In this document: positions 43,240-55,043 of the stretch, one piece after another
Layout of the letters: each line of letters opens with the position of its first letter
Position numbering within the stretch: the stretch's first letter is position 1
Assembly (NCBI GenBank): GCA_963920525.1
Contig: OY986440.1
Span: 19,254,068-19,318,067 of the forward strand
Length of the DNA stretch: 64,000 nucleotides
From: Dichetophora obliterata
Taxonomy: Eukaryota; Arthropoda; Insecta; Diptera; Sciomyzidae
Reading direction: 5' to 3'
Notes under the pieces: generated by a model
Seen by the model: only the letters and a program-made list of their open reading frames with translations
Told to the model about the DNA's origin: nothing
Database searches by the model: none
Made by a program: the position numbers and the translations under genes

Positions 43240-44240
43240 AAGTCCAGTTACAAAATTTTTAAGAAAGCACTTCCAAAACCTAAGCGCAAATACTGGAGGT
43301 TTTCTTGCGGTAATATAGAGGAATCCTCCGAAGTATCAAGACTCCGTAAGATCCTCGCTTCTAAGCCTATCTGTCCAAGCTACTTGAAGAAATCAGACGA
43401 TATTTGATCATCGTCTAGCGAGGAGACCCTAGATCTACTTCTGAGTACCAACTTCAGGGATTGCTCTGTGAATCCCACTCACATTAGGTGAGAAAGGGCT
43501 CCGGCGATGAGTAATCCTTCAAGAATCATATCAGAGAACAGAATCAAATGGGCTCTGTTTAGTTTCAAACCATATAAGTGTGCGGGGCCTAATGGTATAG
43601 TTCCAGCCACTCTACAGCAGACGGAGTCCATTATCTTTCCATGGTTTCTTGTCATTTTCAGAGGTTGCCTTGTAATAATCCTTGTAATTTGAGTTGTATA
43701 ATCGACTCAAAATCGCTTTCAGCTACACAACATGCTTACAAGAAAGGTAGGTCTGTAGAAACGGCCCTGCACTTCTTAGTAAGCCTTATAGAAAATTCCT
43801 TTCATCACAAGGAATACATAATGGTAGTTTTTTTAGATATCGAAGGTGCCTTTAACAATGTTCTTCCGGGGGCAATCATTGGTGCCCTCATGAAGCTTAT
43901 GGTGGAAGAATCACTTTGTGCTCTGATAAAAAAACCTGCTGATCAGCAGAGTCATCATCGCACCTCTAGGTGACTCAAAAGTCAGGAGACTTGTGAGTAG
44001 GGGCACTCCTCAGGGGGTGTTCTATCACCTTTATTATGGAACTTGGTAGTCAATAAACTACTGAGGAAAATAAAAAAGGTAGGCTGCAAGGTGACTGCAC
44101 AGGGACAGTTTCCTGATACTCTCTCGGAGCTGATTGGATCAGCGCTCTCCGATCTTAATATTTGGGCCAAAAGCTTTGGGCGGGGGTAAGTCCCAAAACT
44201 ACTGAACTGGTCCTTTTTACGAGGTTGTACAAAATTCCGG
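43240..44240 (+). pseudogene. LOA/R1-like reverse transcriptase, several frames
   Basis: KALPKPKRKYWRFSCGNIEE (43268), ALFSFKPYKCAGPNGIVPAT (the FKPxKSxGPDGIxPxxLQ motif, Asp replaced by Asn), SATQHAYKKGRSVETALHFL, MVVFLDIEGAFNNVLPGAII (catalytic Asp), GTPQGGVLSPLLWNLVVN, and WAKSFGRGVSPKTTELVLFT. The catalytic YADD box has been lost with the sequence between 44090 and 44150. At least four frame changes. Confidence 0.75.
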
Positions 44241-44546
44241 TTATAATTCCTCCAATCTTTACGGCACTCAGCGTCTACTGCTTTTTATTATTAGTACAGG
44301 TTGGTTCTACGGCAGTGCTTAGGAGAGCAGGAGGAGAGGAATAGATCTTTTGTGGTTTCAGAACGCACCAAATAGCTGGTCTATGTGGGCCGGTTTTTGA
44401 CCGGGCACCACCTTAACCTAACCTTACCTGTTGCTTCATGAACAAACATATTTGGCATTAAGCTTAAATATTAAGTATATATTTTTTAGAATTGAAGCGC
44501 CGCCGCGAATAATTCTTTCTTTTTACCATTAAAAATGCTGTGACTT

Positions 44547-44560
44547 GGGGGGGGGGGGGG
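44547..44560. repeat. Poly-G tract (14 G)
   Basis: Uninterrupted G run in non-coding DNA. Confidence 0.9.
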
Positions 44561-44815
44561 TGTATTTTCTTTAAACAGTCAAATTTCTTTACAACTGCCA
44601 GTAAAGAGGGAATTGAAATCAAATGGTTCTAAGTGCGCTATTAAAAACGTTTTTTTCAGTTCTGGAAAACTTATAATTATGTCGTTTACAATATTATTCG
44701 TGGCGACGCTTCAATTATAAAAATAAATAGTAATTAAAATATGCCATCATTAATTTTTTATGTAACATTTTTTTGTGTTTGAAGTTAGTTAAAAAAAATT
44801 TTACTCTTTTTCACT

Positions 44816-44965
44816 GTAGAATAATCTTTACTCGGCCGCTGTACGCCTGTTGTACATCCGAGACTATTTAACGGCCTCTGTGTGGCCGCTGTACGACCCT
44901 TTTACGGCCGAGGAAAATATTTAAAAGTAGGCCTTGTTCGACCGCTGTTTGGCCTTAGCTAAAAA
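44816..44965. mobile_element. Terminal fragment of the CGGCCGCTGT element family
   Basis: ACTCGGCCGCTGTACG, GTACATCCGAGACTATTT, GGCCTTGTTCGACCGCTGTT and TGGCCTTAGCTAAAA follow each other as in 54528-54665. No matching inverted end is found near it, so it appears to be a solo end. Confidence 0.6.
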
Positions 44966-46463
44966 AGTTTTTATTTTTACTTGGGCAAACACGTAACTCT
45001 CAATGCACTTTATTTGCACTGTTATTCCAAGCGTACTAATAACATTTAATACATATCTATATCCAGTTATCAGCTGTAAGACTGCAAAATTTTGTGGGTA
45101 TGTAGTCGCAACCTTCTGCATGCCGCATAAATTTTGTCATGCTATAAATTGTTTTTGTTGCAAGCTGAAATGAAATTTTTCCATTTTTTTTCTTTGTCGT
45201 TTTGCTTATGTAAATAATAATGCGTCTCCAAAAGCAGTATAAAATAATTGCGATAATTTATTTAACAACAACAACTTGAGAGCAACCTGACGAAAATTGC
45301 TGCAATTTATTGTTAAGTGTTGCCAACTTAAGATGACGTTTAAGCTACAAATCTGCGTGGATGCTGTATTTATTGTTGTGGTTTTTGAATAACCACACAT
45401 ATTGTCACAATACAACTTTTTGTTGGTTTTGTTGTTGTTGTTTCTTTTGTTGTTGTTTTGGTTCTTGCTATAAAAAGTATAAGTTTTTCTTTTATTATTT
45501 ATGTTGTTTCTGCATTTTTATGCAGGCATTTGTAATGGAGAAAATGGGCTAAGCTCGCTCTTACGACAAAATGATGCATCAACTCCATTAAAAAAAAAGT
45601 TGTTTCTCCACCCACTTGGCTTTAGCGGCATTAAATGATTAAACAAAAAAGAGTTGAACGACAACCTTGTTGTTTTTACTATCAACACTGCACAGTGATT
45701 CGATAGTGTAAAAGTATCATAAGATTAAGCAACGATTTTAATTTCTGTACGTGAAAACTTATTTTCAAAACTGTTGCGCTGATATATCATCACAAGCACA
45801 ATTTACTGTAACTGGCCTTTTCTGAGCAAAAACTTTTGCAGCATAAAACTAGAATTTTTAGGCTTTCTACAGAAGACATTTCAAAAATTCTATTTCTAGC
45901 ACGATTAAATTCAAATGAACTATAATAAAAGGAATATTCATAGATAATTTATTAGATTTTTTTAATTGGTAAAACACAGGAAATGTCAAAGTTTAATGGA
46001 AAAATTAAAAAATTCGACTGGCCTATTTCGAGAAATAATGCGTTTTTTGTACAATTTGCAAGCTTTGTTTTGGTGTTAGTCTATTTATGATAAAATGGCA
46101 AACCAAATTGATCACAATTGGTAGTAGCATTGCCAGATCTGACAAATTTGTGGCAGTTTAATCGTTAATGGAAAATGGAACCTCTAAAAACCTCATCCTT
46201 TACAAAAACCTGTCGTTTTTCTCAACTACGGCTAGGCAAAAGGAGCGGTACATGTGTTTGACCGGTATGTATGTATATATTGTATGTTCATCTGTTTAGA
46301 CCTCACTTCTAAACAACTTATCACAACTTGACAAATGAGGTATCGTTGGAAGCGTTTTGATCCTCCGCTAGTTAAAGGCTATGTGACATCACATTCACTT
46401 TTAATATGGAGCCCTCTAGAGGACAGAAAGTCAACTAAGCCACTAACTTCTGAACTGCTCATA
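44966..46463. other. Non-coding, partly single-copy
   Basis: 45200-45620 contains GTT repeats (45416-45462) and no conserved frame. 46205-46320 (ACTACGGCTAGGCAAAAGGA) is an old repeat-like stretch. No exon recognised. Confidence 0.35.
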
Positions 46464-46856
46464 TTTTTTTTTTTTTTTAAAAGATCAACGAACCAAGGCA
46501 TGCGCCAACAAGGTTTGGTCTTTGACCTGAAAGAAAGTGATAGATTATTTAGAGGAATTGAATGGAACCATGCGTGATTTATTGATTAGGCAAAACAAAC
46601 ATGAAAGACAATTTGAATTGATTTTAACTGAGGCTAGTGTTATGCCTTAACCGCGGCAAGCACTTCCAGCCCTTAGTTGTTTCTGTCCTTTAATTCCACA
46701 TATTCCACAATTTAGTTGTGGATTTTTAGTTTTTCCATAATTCTTAAATGTAGGAGAGAACAAATAAAGTGAAAAGAACCATGCGCGAACCCGGATTCGA
46801 ACCAGGGACCTCTGGGTTGAAAGTCTAGCGCACTCTCCACTAGACTGCAAAGGGCG
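46464..46856 (-). mobile_element. tRNA-derived SINE, copy 3 (minus strand)
   Basis: Minus-strand head CGCCCTTTGCAGTCTAGTGG from 46856, box A CAGTCTAGTGG, anticodon-loop position TTC (tRNA-Glu-like), box B GGTTCGAATCC. The body matches the other copies and the A-rich tail appears as T15 at ~46466 on the plus strand. The plus-strand frame 46335-46577 runs into the SINE and is not a gene. Confidence 0.88.
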
Positions 46857-47980
46857 ACAAATATGGTCAAAAATAACGCAAATTTTTTATTTTTTTTTCC
46901 ACGCCTCATAATTTTCTTAATTTTCAACATTTCGCTTCCATTTTGGTAAATGATGTGTATTCAAGGGTCTACTTTCGAATGCATTTTTTCAGACGATCTG
47001 GAGCCGAGCTATAATGTGGCCGATTTTCACCTTTTTTTAAGCACACCAAGTTCTGCGCCATTTTTATATACAAAAACTATATATTACAAACAAAAAACAA
47101 AAATTTTATTTAAACTGATGGTGTTAAATTAACATGCAAATTACATTTTTTGTCTTTATAATACACTTTTTTAGAAAACATCTTCTAAAATATGCCTTAA
47201 TTTCAATCGCTTTTGCCTAAAACCTCCCTTAATGGTTGTGGGTAAGACAGAGGTATTAGAAACAGAAATGTGTATGGTAGTGGAAATGGTAATGTAAATT
47301 TCAAAAGAAATTCTTAATTTCAATGAATCTTTTCTGGTTTTTTAAATGGTATTTTTGTATTTAATTCAATATTTCCGAATTTAAAATAAAAAAATACCGA
47401 CATTTTAGTTAGTCTTTTCCAAACTTTAAATCTTTTAAACTTTAAATCTTTTCTGAATTTCAATCGATCTGTGATGAATTTCTTATTGCTTTGAAAACGA
47501 CTATAATTCTGTTACCGCAAGTATGAATTTTTTTTTTTAATTAAACAAATTATTAAAAATGGCTATTTCTATAGCTGATTTGCTATGTGTAAATATTTAT
47601 TAAGAATTATTTTTTACTTTGGGTGGGTGTTTGTTTTTTGCCTGATTTTTACTGTGTAACAACTTGAGGTCATGCATTTTTTTTTTCTTTTTGTTATATT
47701 AATGCTTCATTTAAATTTGTGTATGTCGGCCGAAGGTCATGATATTAAGAACAAAGTTAATTAATCGTAATTGATGTTCAGCGCAAAGCTCTGAAGAACG
47801 ATAAAAACTCTTTTATTGAAGCACATTTTAACTATTTCAGCTGCATAGCTTAAGCAATATTTTCTCTTCTTTTTTTTTCTCTTCAAGAAAAAGTTCAGTA
47901 CAGCTGTTGTCATACGTATTATTGATTTTTTAAATTTTATGATATTTCATGACTTTGGTAACTTTTTCTCTATTAAAATA
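46857..47980. other. Non-coding AT-rich DNA
   Basis: No exons or repeat ends seen; AT-rich with T runs. Confidence 0.35.
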
Positions 47981-48160
47981 ATGTCCTTATTTTGTAAAAC
48001 GAACACAGTCACTTGCGTTACATCTTTTTTATCTGGAAATATATTTTAAAGAAAATTTTCAGTGAGAGAGAGGGTTTGTTCTAATTCATATGGAAATGGA
48101 ATTGCCAGGCCAACAGACCCCAAGTGAGGTGTTTGCGTGCGTTTTCCAAAATAAGGCCAT
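47981..48160. mobile_element. 180-bp MITE, copy A
   Basis: Inverted ends ATGTCCTTATTTTGTAAAAC and, reverse complemented, ATGGCCTTATTTTGGAAAAC. The interior (CACAGTCACTTGCGTTA, TTATCTGGAAATATA, TTTCAGTGAGAGAGAGGGTT, ATTCATATGGAAATGGAATT) recurs inverted at 51965-52115. Too short to code for anything. Confidence 0.8.
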
Positions 48161-48293
48161 AAGTTGACAAACACCAAGAATAAATACCAAAAGTATATTT
48201 TTAAAGTGCTTAGTTATTTTAAAATTTCAAATGTTAAAAAAGAACAAGATCGCAAAAAAATGCTTAAATTCATTTCTAATCACACATACTTAA

Positions 48294-50368
48294 GGGGAGG
48301 TTCTAGTAGAAATCGGCGGAAACTTTTTGTTTTTTGCTTTATTTTCATCCTTAGGATCTTTAAAATATGTAGTCAAAAGGATATTTCCCTATCTAATTTT
48401 GTTAACGAGTCATAAATTACGAGTCATTAAACGAGAGAGTGCGTCGGCCGAAAAACAGGTATAAATGCGTATTTTCTCGAAATACCTTTTTTCTGCGCTG
48501 TACACGATTCCACTTCAACGAATTGACTGATTTCGATGTTTGACGGCTCAAATTAAAGCTTATTCAATTTAGCGGGCCTTTAGGAAGCGTTTTTTTCCAA
48601 AAAGATTTATTATCATTATTTTTTAACATTAACCTTCATCGGTCCCTTACTTCTAGAAACGAATAGGTTCCTTGTGTGTAAATGTTACACACTTTTTTCA
48701 GGAGCAATATTTTCATCGATTAAAGAAATGCATTCAATTAAAAAAAAAATATTTTCAAATCGATTAATCGAGTATAAAATCTATATCACGTATAGACTCA
48801 AAAACTGCTGAACCGATCTTTATGAAATTTTCAGGGAAATTGAAACACCATCTTGAGAGTGCTCCTCGTGAGTGAGAGTTTGGTGTCGATTGGATAAGGG
48901 GGTGTGGTACCTCCCATACATCCCAAATTTATGCTTTCGCTCACAAACCATGCGACGGTTTTAATCGAAAAAAACTAAAATTTTGTTTAGATTGTTACTA
49001 TTGGCAACTGTACTAAAAATGGGCGTGGCCGAACTTTATCTATGCCTACTTTTTCGAAATCATGCCCATTCCTGAGTTATACAAATTTTGATAGGGAACT
49101 ATACATATAAATGTTGCCACGCCCACTTTTACCGCCCAAAAATTAATGGAACTTCTATTTATTAGATGGTTCTGATCGAATAAAACTAAAATTTGGTAGT
49201 TTAGTTCATATGTTTACTATGGTCGCAATATATCTACGCCCACTTTTTCGAAATCATGCTAATATTCTTGAAATGTTTACGTTTTGATGGTGAAAATTGG
49301 TATGTAGGTGCAATGGGACCAAGTAGCGATCACTATATATATAAATGTTGCCAAGCCTACTTTTTCCGCCCATCTATCTTTATAAAAAAAAATAATATAT
49401 GTATGTGTGTATATCACATAAAGACTCCGCTGAACCAATTTCTATGAAATTTTCAGGGAAACGGTAGCAATGTCTTAAAAATGTTCTTGTGAAGTCTGGT
49501 GCTGATTGCAAAAAGGGCGTGGCACCTCAAATATACCCCAACATTTTCGCTATCGAATAGCTTTGGAATAATAGGTCGCACAGTATCGGAAATCGGTTTT
49601 GTGAAACTTTAGAAAGTTATTAAACGCATACCAAGGATGGTTTTTGCATTATAAAAGGGCGCACTTCCTAAACAACCCAAATTTGCTACATCGAATAGCT
49701 TTGCAATTATAGATCACACAGCCTCGAAATTCGGTATTCGATCACAATTTACACGTGCCATTCCACTCATAACATTTTATGGGCGTCGAACAACGGGACG
49801 TGGCAGTAACAAACCGGGTTTCAGCTAGTTAAAACAACTGTAGGGTAGCAGCGACACCTAGCGTGAAAAAAACCTCGAAAACATAAATTTTCCATACGAT
49901 TTTTACATTGAGCTAAAATTCTAGCTCGATTTGATAAATTTATAGTAAAGAAATATCAGCTTGAAGTTGAAAAGTGTGTAAAATAAAACACAAAGAACCG
50001 ATTAAGGTTAAAGCAAAAGAAAAAACAGGAAAAACAGGCTTTTTTTCAAAGGGCCACCATTTTTTTAAAAATGTTTTTATTTAAATCGAAAATCTACAAG
50101 GCCCCCCAAATTTCATCTAGGTTAATAATTTTTTTCGTTTTTTCGTTTTTTCGTTTCAGATCATTTGGCAGGGCTGTAGAGTGTGCAGCGCATAGCTTTG
50201 ATCAGCGAGACCTTCAGCCGCCATTTTGAATAATTTTTTATCGAAAAAATTGTATAATGTTCTTGAAATATACACTAATAAATGCCACAAAAGATTTTTT
50301 CAAAAAAGATTTACGTTCGCTCAAAAAAAAATCCTGAAATTGCTTTACGTATCTACTAGAAACTCCCC
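48294..50368. mobile_element. TTAA-flanked inverted-repeat element (2075 bp) holding a nested Helitron
   Basis: Ends GGGGAGGTTCTAGTAGAAAT and, reverse complemented, GGGGAGTTTCTAGTAGATAC, flanked by TTAA at 48290-48293 and 50369-50372. The nested Helitron (48780-49828) accounts for half of it; the element alone is ~1.03 kb. The end grammar resembles the element at 3251. No transposase. Confidence 0.8.
48780..49828 (+). mobile_element. Non-autonomous Helitron (1049 bp) nested in a TTAA element
   Basis: 5' end TCTATATCACGTATAGACTC preceded by A (48779); 3' end CCGGGTTTCAGCTAG followed by T (49829). The interior has internal duplications: CTGAACC-AT-T-TATGAAATTTTCAGGGAA at 48808 and 49429, and TCTA-GCC-ACTTTTTCGAAATCATGC at 49038 and 49227. 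The 3' ~110 bp aligns with the Helitron at 195-910. No coding. Confidence 0.78.
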
Positions 50369-50372
50369 TTAA

Positions 50373-51964
50373 TGCATTGCGCCAATACGAACAAATACAT
50401 ATCTTCGCACTCTAGGGAGTTATCGCTTATTTACTTTCCATTCAGTGTTATTTGCGCGGCATAAACGTCGATAAAACCAAAAAAAAGAACTCATAAAAAA
50501 GCACGTTATTATAAAGTGTTTTCTTGGTGAGTTTTTTCTTTTCTTTTGCACATTATCAGTGTAAGTAAATTCAAGAAGAAAAAACATTTACCATAAAAAA
50601 ATTTACATAATGAAGTATGAAAAAAACATTTTTTTGTTATTTTTTTTACAAAGTCTTGACATCGTAATAGAAATAGAGACAAAGAGGATTTAATACAGTG
50701 TCTTTTTTTATGTGGGCATCTTTACCTCCTTCCACACTAAGAGAGTAGGGTGGAAAATTCACCTTTTTTTACATAGTGTTTTTTTTTTTAAACAGTCTCC
50801 TTACTATACTATTTTTAATTGTAATTCAGAAAATAACTATTGAAATTCAGAAATTTCACTATAAAGTCAAAATAAATTCAGAACAAATAAAAAGACATTC
50901 AGAAAAGATTAATTAAAATGCAAAATAGACCAACTGAAATTCGATAAATTTAAAAATTTGCACTTTTTACTACGTTCTTCAATAAAAGTGTTTACTTCAA
51001 AAAAGAGAGCTCGTACAGTAAAACATTTAACTGGCCTTTACACAGTCACTGTGGTTGGCAGGAAAATTACAGCTTTTCTGAACGACTGTCTCTGGCTCAT
51101 TTTAATACCTATAGTCGTAGCATATTTATGCAAAAATTATTACAATTTTAAGCCGTTATTTTTTAAGCCATAAAAATAGTTCCGGTGGGTTAAACTTAAT
51201 TTTAGTTATGACAATTCGCTCTCCAGTAATAGCACTGGTTAGAACATTGCAGTCGAGTGTATTGCTAAAAAGAGTTATCATGAGCAGTCAGGCATCATTG
51301 AATAATCCTTTTCCCTGTATCTACTGTTCTCAAAAGCACTACAACGACATCGTTTTCCATTTGAAAATCTTGTTTTAGCTATGAATTTGACAATTATATA
51401 AATAGCACATTAAAAGAGAAGTTAAAAAGAGGTTTAAGACTTTAACTACTGGGTGAAAATACTTCAAGAGTCACACCTCACACTACAGACTTTTAGTCTC
51501 CCGAGAGTTTGAATTATTTTCATGTGGACGTGGTGACTTACAGAAGTGCGCACACCTACCAATTGAATCGAGCCCAACTAAAAAATCAAATGGTAGGTCA
51601 GATCTTCAATTGATTTCAAAGTCTGCCAACCATCTGCAGACTGCGAAGTGGATATGGCTTGCTATGAGAGCGCACAAACAAACAAGCCGATCAAATAGTT
51701 TGCTAACTGCTATAAAGGATGCCGTAATTTAAAAATTCTGCTATAAAGGATGCCAGAAAAATTAAAAGATAAATTTAAAAAAAAAATTGTTTTATATTCA
51801 TACCCATATCAAAATCAACACAAAATAAAACTTCCCGTAAGAATGATTTGCACATGCAACCCTGTAATTGGCAAACTATCCGGGGACAGTGTGCGCACCT
51901 ACCACCAATTAAATAGTTGGTTTGTCGGCTGCGACCATTGGAGCATCAAACGATCGGAAGACTA
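50373..51964. other. Non-coding; a few inverted CACCTACCA motifs
   Basis: No gene. 51545-51620 and 51890-51945 hold CACCTACCA/TGGTAGGT motifs in inverted arrangement, perhaps an old short element. Nothing else stands out. Confidence 0.35.
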
Positions 51965-52115
51965 ATGGCCTTAGTTTTTTAAACCATTTGCAATTCCATT
52001 TCCATATGAATTCAAACAAACCCTCTCTCTCTCACTGAAATTTTTGCTTTTAAGTATATTTCCAGATAAAAAGTCTAACGTAAGTGACTGCGATCGTTTT
52101 ACAAAATAAGACCAT
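51965..52115. mobile_element. 150-bp MITE, copy B (inverted relative to copy A)
   Basis: Ends ATGGCCTTAGTTTTTTAAAC and, reverse complemented, ATGGTCTTATTTTGTAAAAC. The interior is the reverse complement of 48003-48108. About 30 bp shorter than copy A. Confidence 0.78.
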
Positions 52116-52270
52116 AAAATTCTATAGTGTGCGGTGGCTCTAACTGCACATGTTGAAGGAGTGTAAAATAAGGAACAACATAATTATGCAAATTTAAACA
52201 AAAAAGGTTTAACAGCAAAAGAAACACAGAATGTTTAACCACAGCAATCACAACCCAGTAAAAAAATATG

Positions 52271-53072
52271 CGATCGCTCCTATGAGGAGCAACAAGAGAG
52301 CGCTCTTTTGCTGTTTTATTCTTTCAAAAAGTGAGCACTTGTGCTCTTGGGCTCCTTTACTGTTTTCTAAAATCAATAGGCGAGCAATCAATGAAAAAAA
52401 AGAACATAACGTGAGGCATGTGCTTTGTAAGAAACTCGATCATTATTTTCTGTGAAAAATCGGCCATTGTAGTCTAGTGGAGAGTGCGCTAGAATAACAA
52501 CCCAGAGGTCCATGGTTCGACTCCGGGTTCGGGCATGGTTCTTTTCACTTTCTTTGTTATTTCCTACATTTAAGAATTATGGAAAACTAAAAATCCAGAG
52601 TTAAATTGTGGGAAAATGTGAAATTAAAGGACAAGAATAACTTAGAGCTGAAAATAATTGCCGAGGTTAATTCATAACACACACTAACCTCGGTTAAAAG
52701 CGTTTGAAAGCATTATCTTTCACGTCTGTTTCGTCTAATCAATAATTCACGTATGGTTCTAATCAATTCCTCTATCTAATCTATCCCTTTCCTTTCACGT
52801 CAAAGACCAAACCTTGTTTGTATAAGGCGCATGTTGGTTTTTTGATCTTTGAAAAAAAAAACTAAGTAAAATATTTTAAATGTTCCTTTGCTGATCCATT
52901 TGCATAATTTATTGATCGCTCCTTTTGAGCTCCTCTGGGATGTTTAAGGGAGCGCTAGCCTTCCTAGGACATGCAATGTTAAAAGAGAACACAAAATACA
53001 CCTAGCTTGGATCAATAAGGAGCACTCCACTGCTCCTCAGGAAGCACTCCCAGATCGCTCATAGGATGATCC
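52271..53072. mobile_element. Possible inverted-repeat element with a nested SINE
   Basis: CGATCGCTCCTATGAGGAGC at 52271 is mirrored by GCTCATAGGATGATCC ending at 53072. Both arms carry repeated GGAGC/GCTCC and GAGCACT motifs. The SINE at 52461-52862 sits between. Target duplication not identified, so the element call is tentative. Confidence 0.45.
52461..52862 (+). mobile_element. tRNA-derived SINE, copy 4
   Basis: Begins CGGCCATTGTAGTCTAGTGG, with box A TAGTCTAGTGG and box B GGTTCGACTCC. The anticodon-loop region (AGAATAACAACCC) has diverged. The body is as in the other copies (GGAAAACTAAAAATCC, CTTTCCTTTCACGTCAAAGA), ending TTTGATCTTTG plus A10. Confidence 0.87.
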
Positions 53073-53655
53073 ACTTTTCTACTGGAAATAACGTCACAAA
53101 CACATGTGTGTATCGTTGATTGCAATAACAATCACAGCACTGTTATGTACAACAAAAACAACAACAACAGTGAAAACTAAAAAATTGAATTCATTGAAGA
53201 CTCTCTTCTGTTAAAGCGATGGATGACGCTATGTATGGAGAATATCCAACGACAGTTTGTAGATGTCTCACGACGAGCGCGTTGCCAGATGAACGACAAT
53301 TTTGAATATTGAGTAAAGCAATAATGTTGTCCAAACTTTTGACGGTTTGACGATTAATTGTGGCACTTCATTTTTTGCTATGTATATATGATGGTGGTCT
53401 GAAAAGATTCTGAACTTAATTAAAGCCAGGGAATATGGATGGGCATTTTTTGACAAGCACTCACCAAAATTTCAGTAATTTTGGACGAGCAATTGTTGTT
53501 TGGCAATGTTTGTTTGAGTGAGTCGATGTGAGTGTTTTTGTGAAAATGCTAAAAATCCAGTATCGAGCTGTCATTTAAAATTTGTTTTTGAAAGCCAATA
53601 TGCCAGTGCACACCAATGATAAGTTTGATGCTGTGTACAATAAAATTTGGGTAAT
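53073..53655. other. Non-coding, single-copy
   Basis: No gene recognised. 53150-53170 is a CAA run. 53215-53300 is less AT-rich. Confidence 0.35.
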
Positions 53656-54690
53656 ATTTAACAGCGATCGAACATAAACCCCACGGCCGTACAAGGGTCG
53701 AACATGGCCTAAAAATAATGCAAAAAGCCTAGCAGCCAAAAGTTGAGTCGAACAACGGCCGTACAAGGCCTAAAATAATTTTTACGGTCGCTGTACGCCC
53801 GTTTTATGCCAAAAAATTGCTTAAAGCTTTAATTTAACAGCAAACGTATGCACAACAAAACACCCAAACCTCACTCGGCAATGTTCGTGTTGATAGTATC
53901 GCCACTTGTGTCTGGCGCAAAAGAACTTTTGTGGTGTATAACCTCTTCGGGCAAAATGGTCACATATGTGAACAAAAGGTTTTGTATTGAAATATTTTCT
54001 GATTTGTCTTTATATTTTTTTTTTTAAATATTGGCGCAATGGATAGAGAAAATACTCTCCCTCATGAGCTTTGTATTAATTTCTCAAATTTGTCGCTTAA
54101 GAAGGCTCATCTGTATATTAAGTAAAAAGGTTTTGATAAATAATGAATTTACTGTCAAAAAATACAATTTATCCACATATCTGCACATTTAAAAACTATT
54201 ACTTCCAAAAAAATGTGTTAATGCAAAATGCAAATATGTAGCGTCTATGTCTGGAAAATAAAACAGTGTTAGTAAATTAAGAAATTATTGTAAAAAGTAC
54301 AATATGTCCATATATGAGCACATTTAAATACTTTTACTTCCAAAAAAAATTTTATTTTTTTTTTGCAGAAATGTCTTAACTAGTAGTAAGAATAAAATTA
54401 AAATTAGTAAGAATAATACTTTAAAAAATATTTTTCATTGTATTTCTTGGTGCGGGTTTGAAGAGGTTCAAGTTAGTTACAAGAAAAGCTGCTCTTTTTA
54501 TTTTATAATAATCACTGCTCAGCCGATGTACAGCCGAGATTATTTCAAAACAGTCTCTGTACAACCCCTATACGGCCGCTGTTCGGCCAAAAAGTCCTGC
54601 AAACGACCGAGAAAAGTATTTAAAATTAGGACTTGTTCGGCCGCTGTTTGGCCTTAGCTAAAACATTTTTTTTTACTCGGGAAATTGGGA
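53656..54690. mobile_element. MITE with CGGCCGCTGTACGGCC subterminal repeats (~1 kb)
   Basis: The left block 53665-53815 (CGATCGAACA, CACGGCCGTACAAGG, ACGGTCGCTGTACGCCCG) and the right block 54528-54665 (CAGCCGATGTACAGCCGAGA, CGGCCGCTGTTCGGCC, GGCCGCTGTTTGGCC) contain the same short motif in opposite directions. Many motif copies near each end with an AT-rich centre is the layout of hAT-like MITEs. A solo end lies at 44816. Exact termini and duplication are not resolved. Confidence 0.55.
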
Positions 54691-54872
54691 ATTATTTCTC
54701 TGGCAACCCTGCTCATGACTTCATGAAGGTGCCAACACTGAAACGACAAACATTAAAAAAAAAACATTTAACAGAGAAAAAACAAATAGAAAAATCTAAA
54801 TAAGAAATAGAACAAATAATTCTATTTCTTATGTCGTCGTACAAGCAAGCAGCAAGTTGAATTTAGACTTAC

Positions 54873-54989
54873 GAACACGCTAACAAGGCGTTTTTGTTGT
54901 TAGTGTTGTTGTTGTTATTGTTGTTGGTTGGCGAGCGTGTTGTGCTGTTTGAAGGGGGGGTGACGTTTGGCGGGCGCGCAACTGTAACT
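54873..54989 (-). other. Candidate untranslated first exon (5' UTR)
   Basis: If transcription starts at A54989, the minus-strand RNA runs 117 nt through a CAA-rich leader, with no ATG in the first part, to GTGTTC|GTAAGT (donor G at 54872). It is in the same orientation as the pan exon 36 kb downstream, so an alternative 5' exon of pan is the simplest reading. A promoter of another transcript, or none, is possible. There is no coding or expression support. Confidence 0.35.
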
Positions 54990-55043
54990 AAACGACGACG
55001 TTTTTGCGGCGCTTTTTATAATATTCGTCGGCTAGATCAAAGC
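54984..55043 (-). promoter_or_regulatory. Candidate core promoter with TATA box, initiator and TCF-type site
   Basis: On the minus strand, GCTTTGATC (55043-55035) is a full match to the TCF consensus SCTTTGATS. It is followed by TATAAAAA (55020-55013) and, 31 bases after the first T, by an initiator-like TTAGTT with A at 54989. A CpG-containing stretch (GCGCCGCAAAAACGTCGTCG) lies between. TATA-to-initiator spacing is right for a fly promoter. The sequence is suggestive, not proof. Confidence 0.4.

Larger units (their letters stand above)
42823..44425 (+). mobile_element. LOA/R1-like non-LTR retrotransposon, copy 2 (truncated, decayed)
   Basis: Pieces in order are the endonuclease end (to 43239), linker, start of reverse transcriptase (43507-43640), fingers/palm (43680-43975), the RT motif GTPQGGVLSPLLWNLVVN in a shifted frame (43999-44060), RT palm end (44150-44240), then a 3' leader-like stretch. 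It ends TTAACCTAACCTTACCTG (44413), a TAACC-rich tail typical of such elements. It probably belongs to the same general group as the fragment at 14615, though the two barely overlap. Confidence 0.78.

Noticed and set aside
46335..46577. Plus-strand 80-codon frame
   Set aside because: Runs from unique DNA into the tail of a minus-strand SINE.
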